From Escallonia rubra (Eukaryota; Streptophyta; Magnoliopsida; Escalloniales; Escalloniaceae): a DNA stretch of 64,000 nucleotides. The position numbers were made by a program, and so were the translations under genes. The notes below the pieces were generated by a model. It was not told the origin of the DNA, searched no databases, and saw only the letters and a program-made list of their open reading frames with translations. Shown piece after piece: positions 59,022 to 64,000 of this stretch (position 1 is the first letter of the stretch; each line of letters starts with the position of its first letter). Where the stretch lies: positions 620,001 to 684,000 of the forward strand of contig JAVXUO010000884.1 in assembly GCA_033065855.1 (NCBI GenBank). The letters run 5' to 3'.

Positions 59022-61475
59022 TTACAAGTTCAAGTTCCGTACAAAATAGGTGTCAATACGAGTATACCACGTCAGAAGTGCTTTGTTCAGACCAGATAAA
59101 GCCCTTTTTAACCAATAAACTTTATCTTTTTCTCTTTTTTTTCTCATAACCTGGTGGTTGCTTAACATAAACTTCTTCTTCAAGTACACCATTAGGAATG
59201 CTGACTGGACATCCATTTGATATATTTTCCAATCATTTTGAGCAGCAAGAGAAATGATCATACAAACCGAATATATCCAATCTAACAACAAGAGCAAATA
59301 CAACAAAGTAATCAGTACTTGACTTTTGCTTGTATCATTTTGCTACTGACTTCGCCTTATAGCGTTCCACTTCTCCATTGGGCTTGTACACCTACTTGAC
59401 TCCAATTGGCTTCTTCACTTTTGGTAGAGTAGGTAACTCCTCTGTATTGTTCTTTTCAATGGCATGAATTTCTTCGTCCATTGCTTTAACCCAACGATCA
59501 TCATTAGCTACTTCCTCTAGATCACAATTTGCAAACAAGGCATAATGGGCAACATCTTTCTCATTATCATCATCAAGATCATGATCATCACCGACTTCAT
59601 AATATTGTAAAATAGGCAGGCGAATGACGATCACATTGCAAGCGTCTAAGTAAAGGCGAGACTAAAATAACTCTTCGGGAACAACAGGGGATGGTTCTTG
59701 AGAAACTGGAGGAGAAGACAGCTCAAGCATATGCTTAATTGTTTCTACTTCATTATTTATGAATACTAGTACTGGAAATAATCTCTTTTCTTCTTTTGAC
59801 CAATCACATACTCCATCTTCGTCAAAAGTAACATCTCGACTGATAATCACATTTTTGGTCTTTGGGTTATATAACTTGTAACCCTTTCTTTCCAAATTGT
59901 AACCAATAAAGATGCATTTTTCAGCCTTGCCATCAAGCTTCTTTCTCAGCTCATCAGGTACACGTAAATAGGCAATACAATCAAACGCCCGCAGATGACT
60001 ACTATATATTAGGCTTTTTTCCACTCCATGCTTCTTGTGGAGTTTTATTGTGAATACTTCTAACAGGGCACCTATTCAATATATAAACCGCATAAGTCAT
60101 GGCCACTGCCCAAAAACATTTTGGTAAATTCTTACAACGTATCATGCTTCTCACTATATTCATGATAGTTCTGTTTTTTCCTTTTTGCCACTCCATTTTG
60201 CTGAGAAGTACACCTCGCTGTCAAGCGATGCTTAATTCCATGCTTTCTCAAGTAATCATCACAGATAATATATTCAGTGCCTCTATCAGTTCTCAAAGTT
60301 TTGAGAGAATAACCACTTTGCTTTTCAACATATGCCACAAAATTCTTGAGTACTTCACATGCATCATATTTTTACTTTAAAAAATAGACTCATGCCTTTC
60401 TATTGAAATCATCAATAAAAGTAATAAAGTATTTGTTACCTCCATTAAATGGAACTTTCACATAGCATAAGTATGAATGCACAAGCTAAAGTGGACTTTT
60501 GGCTCTCCGTGCCTGCCTTGTAGGAAATGGATCTCTATGCTTCTTTCACATGACACAAGGCTCATAAACTCAGGAACTTGAATAGTTGGCAAGCCTAAAA
60601 CCCATTCCATGTTTGTAGGGAACTTGATGATTCAAAAATTAAAATGCTCAACACGCGTATGTTATAGCCAATTATTATTAATAATCACAGAATTACCGTA
60701 AGAAGAAGTACTATAATTAATTTTCATCATAAATAAACGGTTGGTTGACATCTTTGTCTTTAATATCATGCCCTTCTTTGTATCACTGAGAATGCATATG
60801 TGCTTGTTAAAATACATATCATAGCCCTTTTCTGCTGACTGTCCCACACTCAACGGATTTTGAGAAGTACTAGGAGCATAGTACACTTCAGAAATATAGT
60901 TTGAAGCCTTCACTTTAATAGCAATCCTCCCTTTCCCTAAAATTGGAATTTTGTAATTATCACCAAGTTTCACCGAAGAGCAAAAAGACTCATCTAGTTC
61001 AGAAAAAACTTCCTTGTTTCCACTCAAGTGATTACTGCAACTTGAGTCTAACAACCACTGACCATCATTACTACTAGTTTCATGACTAGCTAGCAATAAG
61101 GTTTCTACACTATCATTATGTGCTACTCCAACGTGCTTCTCTTTGTTTTCTAATCTTTTGGCACTAGTTTCATGACTAGCTAGCAATAAGGTTTCTACAC
61201 TATCATTATGTGCTACTCCAACGTGCTTCTCTTTGTTTTCTAATCTTTTGGCACTAGACTCTCTACTATAATGGCCATATTTTTTGCAGTTATGACATTG
61301 GATATGCGACTTGCTTGCATTCATTCAGATTGATAGTAACCATGTTTTTTGCATTTATAACACCGAATGTTTGATTTACCCTGAGAAGATTCACTACCTC
61401 GTGCTCCTTGCCTGGCAGTGATTCTGAAAATCACAGCCTCCTCTGCCTCTGATGTTTAGGCCTCTTTGATTTTTC
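59022..61475 (-). pseudogene. Copia-type gag-integrase-RT polyprotein remnant
   Basis: Minus strand, in Copia order. Zinc-knuckle region: CYKCKKHGYYQSE at about 61330-61375, then CHNCKKYGHYSRES near 61290, where Ser replaces the last Cys. Next is the protease-like WLLDSSCSNHLSG, where DSS stands in place of the usual DSG-type core. Integrase follows: PFNGGNKYFITFIDDF, LRTDRGTEY, TSQQNGVAKRKK, PKCFWAVAMTYAVYILNRCP (60002-60500) and its C-terminal IFIGYNLERKGYKLYNP (59662-60024). The RT start has DDRWVKAMDEEI, KPIGVK, YKPNGEVERYKA, AAQNDWKIYQMDVQSAFL (59022-59634). RT is cut off after YFVRNLNL; the RNase H part is missing. Stops and frame changes throughout. No LTRs are identified. Confidence 0.9.
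61073..61252. repeat. 90-bp in-frame tandem duplication in the Copia gag
   Basis: Copies at 61073-61162 and 61163-61252 are identical as read. They encode twice the about 30-residue block ending SVETLLLASHET, in the gag-protease linker. A 90-base unit keeps the frame. Confidence 0.95.
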
Positions 61476-62350
61476 TCCATTCGACTTGTAGTATTCTCCC
61501 TCTTATTCCTCAAATTTATGCTTACCGAAAGTTCCCAAGTATAGGTCATTGTTCCCAGCTACTCTTTCAATCCTTGCTTGCCAACTTCCACGCTGGTGGT
61601 GTTTGTAACTGAAACAAGATGCAAAGTTAAATATATTAGAAGCACTGAAACAGCAGCAACTGAATTGTTCATGCAACATTGCAGAATATATTATATAAAA
61701 AGAACACACAAATTTGCTCATTTCAGTAGCTAATCACATCGTTACACAAAAAGAAATGATTTGGGGCCATTTTTAACATTTAAATTACGAAACACATGGT
61801 AATCTGTCATTTCTGTTTGGACCATGCCAACGTGGTTAGAGTTTGTCCCTTCATGTGCATGGTTAAGGTTCATGTTTCATTTCCCCCTGAAAAAAGGAAC
61901 AAGTGCATACAATTAAGGCCAAATCATGTTGTTGAAGCCAAGTGCATGACACCAACAATGCATGCAGTTTGAAATTTGGCCAGTAACATCGGAAAGATTA
62001 TGAGCTGCATAAGAGAGGTAGCAGAAGTTGGATTACCTCCCAAATCCCCTTGTGAGTTTGGTTGTTTGTGCATACTAGTACTATAGTACCTATTGTTCTT
62101 CATCTGAATTAACTAATCCGTGTATATACTATTCGGATCTGCTGTTATTTCTGATCAAAGTCTTATTGTAATGCTGCTATCTCTTTTTGTTGTCTCATTA
62201 TCTTAAATACTGTCAAGTGAGGTTGTGCATTCTTTACCACATATCAACTAAACCTTGCGCTAAATCAGTGGCTGATCTCTAGGCTTAGGTCTTGCTTTAA
62301 TAACGACAACTCTTTCTTCATATGCTAATTAGTGTTCTACTTTATTCTTG
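61476..62350. other. No gene called
   Basis: Upstream side of the Copia remnant, AT-rich. No LTR or host gene recognised. Confidence 0.4.
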
Positions 62351-62356
62351 CTTGCA

Positions 62357-62700
62357 GAAAAGATTCACCATAAATCATCCGCTTGCAAAGGAGGCTATCA
62401 TGACTAGCCTTAACAAGGAGTGAAGCGAGTGGAAATGTAAAGTGAAGAAAGAATATTTCAATCCAAATGACATTCTTGGATCCCAAAGGAAAATTGCAAA
62501 AGAGACTAGGGTTGATAGGGACCAGTGGAACACCTTGGTTACTTCTTGGCAGGATGGTGATGTGCAGGTATATTCTTGATGAAAGTATAGAGCAAGTATT
62601 AATTATAGCTAATGGATGAAGTCAAGGCAAAAATGGCTAAAATGGAAGAAGCAATTAATCAACTCATGCGTCAGAGTCAAGGACAGTCCTAGTTCTCTAG
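62357..62700 (+). pseudogene. Transposase_24-type CACTA gene fragment
   Basis: Plus-strand text after TTGCTTGCAG (62350-62359) reads KRFTINHPLAKEAIMTSLNK, a stop, WKCKVKKEYFNPNDIL, RKIAKETRVDRDQWNTLV and TSWQDGDVQ. This is the core of the plant Transposase_24 family (compare KYDLKKKYF...KIQWETLV in the gene at 8410-10241). A GT-like donor follows near 62567, and a later exon-like piece gives MDEVKAKMAKMEEAINQLMR (62610-62670). Stops show it is dead. Confidence 0.8.
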
Positions 62701-63300
62701 CTCTCGGGTAATATTTTTTTTCGCAAAATCTAACTTTGAACTTACTTTTATCTTGTTGATCAATTGGTAGCTTTCTCAAGATTTCATGATGGGAAGTGAC
62801 AGCTATGTAAGAGTAACAACATGCACCAAAAACTTTTGCCTAACAGCTGAAAAATAAGAAGCACAAAATGAGAATCAAAGATGTGCTATTTGTGTTTAAT
62901 ATGTAAACATATTCTTTGTTTAACATATTTGAAGTGTGAAGCGATTAGCATATGTTGTAGCTCTTTCTTATTCTATATGTTTATCATGTGTTACCTCTGT
63001 ATTAGGTTGTTGCCGAGGTGAATGCAAATGGATTAATCTTGTTCTTGGTGGTTAATGTTGATCATATGCATGGGCCGTTGCCGGGTTGATTTGGAAATGT
63101 GCATTAGGATCTACTAGGTTTTGTACAAAATCATAAAAAGTATGTGACGTTGCTTGTTATTTCTAGACAAACATGTGTTATTGTTCTGGATTTGAATAGA
63201 TTGTGATTCTCTTGTGAGCAATCAAGTCCTAATTAAGGTTCAACTTGCATTTGGTTTTTACTAGCTATATGATATGAGAAAAGCAATGCAAGGCACAAAA
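62701..63300. other. No gene seen
   Basis: Interior of the CACTA remnant, AT-rich, between the Transposase_24 fragment and its subterminal repeats. Confidence 0.4.
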
Positions 63301-63309
63301 CAGATCTTT

Positions 63310-63885
63310 ATACAGGCGTTGGCAAAGTCGGCGTTATCTAGCATTTTGCTCTCCTTTTTCTTTTGATTGATAACTTATGGAGGCGGTCAGTATCGGTGGC
63401 ATAAGTGAATTAATTTTTTTTTAAAAAAAATCTAAAATAAGCCTATGCCGGCGGTCACACGTGCTGGCATAAGTCCATACATTTGAAGAAAAACAAATGC
63501 AAAATGAAACCTATAATAACGGCACATGGGACCGTTGACATAGGCCAATTATTCAACAGTTTAATAAAATAAAAAAATACCTACCGCGACAGTTCTTAAT
63601 GTTGGCTTTGCTATTTAATCCAAATATGTAAGAAATTAGAAATTTAACTATGTCGGCGCCCATAACTGCCGGCATAGGTTCAGACCGCTGCTATTGATAA
63701 CATTAGAAGATGGATGAGGGAACACTTTTAGAGACGGTAGACCGCTGGTATAGACCCATTTGAGCGCCGGCATTGGTCTACTGAAACGCGAGTAAAGGTG
63801 ACGGTCCTATAGCGCCGTGTAAGCCTACAGTGGCGGTTTTTTCACTTTTCGTGGTGCCACACGGGCCGCCGGCGTAAAGCTTTTT
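63310..63885. mobile_element. Decayed CACTA right end
   Basis: Repeated GGCGGTC/GCCGGCATAGG motifs, inverted against each other (about 63385, 63450, 63650, 63755, 63820), form a CACTA-type subterminal array. The array ends at TTTTTCACTTTTCGTGGTG (63838-63856), a possible diverged terminus, or at CTTTTTCCTTAT near 63885. Together with the Transposase_24 fragment this is the 3' part of an element whose left part is not evident. The boundary is uncertain. Confidence 0.6.
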
Positions 63886-63892
63886 CCTTATA

Positions 63893-64000
63893 TATATTCT
63901 TTTCTTTCGCCTCACCCTAAAACTAAAATATCTATTAGCATATTTGTCTAGTACACTTGAAATTTCTTCTTTAGTGATGTGGCTGCTGCTTTTGTTTTGA
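63893..64000. repeat. Second copy of the kinase 3' flank
   Basis: It matches 44288-44398, sharing CTCACCCTAAAACTAAAATA, AGTACACTTGAAATTTCTTC and TGATGTGGCTGCT, with a few differences, in the same orientation. It may lead into a second kinase gene to the right of the window. Confidence 0.85.

Noticed and set aside
58949..59040. Possible tRNA-derived SINE
   Set aside because: A and B box likeness is weak, and no tail or target duplication was found.

Overview
This is a stretch of flowering-plant nuclear DNA, probably from a eudicot, although the sequence does not fix the species. It is AT-rich and carries few host genes. It contains a G-type lectin S-receptor-like kinase, a tandem pair of thaumatin-like genes, En/Spm-CACTA, Mutator-like and hAT-like DNA transposons, plant Ty3-like and Copia LTR elements and a LINE fragment. 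No rRNA, tRNA or CRISPR was found. Everything comes from reading the sequence by eye; no database search was run.

Region by region. 1-5077: two broken CACTA elements, one apparently inserted into the transposase gene of the other, plus a degenerate TTAATTAGGGT tract. 6478-22574: a complete 16.1-kb CACTA element with a 3-bp AAA target duplication. It carries decayed TNP2-type and Transposase_24-type genes on the minus strand, and a 1.27-kb Mutator-like element with a 10-bp target duplication is nested in it. 23132-24343: a second Mutator-like element. 26519-27901: a broken, unrecognised minus-strand reading frame. 28698-36893: a non-autonomous LTR retrotransposon with 2.4-kb LTRs, a tRNA-Met-type primer binding site, a polypurine tract, TSD TCGGC and an internally duplicated leader, but no pol. 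37649-39898: a solo LTR (TSD GTACA). 40792-44000: a small CACTA element carrying a degenerate copy of a short host gene.

45000-53600 is the genic island, all on the minus strand: the receptor-like kinase (791 codons read, first exon not found), then a thaumatin-like pseudogene (two frameshifts, one lost cysteine) and an intact thaumatin-like gene. The two thaumatin-like copies lie in about 2-kb duplicated blocks separated by a LINE fragment. An hAT-like element sits in one copy, and the other copy preserves the empty site. From 54089 on: a solo LTR (TSD TCATG) with a second, oppositely oriented solo LTR (TSD GTAAC) inside it, a Copia gag-integrase-RT pseudogene, and the tail of another CACTA element. 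The last ~105 bases repeat the 3' flank of the kinase gene, so a paralogous kinase may lie just beyond the right edge.

Functionally, the kinase and thaumatin-like genes fit a cell-surface recognition and defence (PR-5) neighbourhood. The rest is layered transposon history that can be read from target duplications and from empty sites kept in paralogous copies. I found nothing I would call a new biological system. The most notable items are the LTR core with a 12-bp palindrome shared by five LTR copies, the gene-carrying CACTA element, the duplicated-leader LTR element, and the kinase-flank duplication at the right edge.
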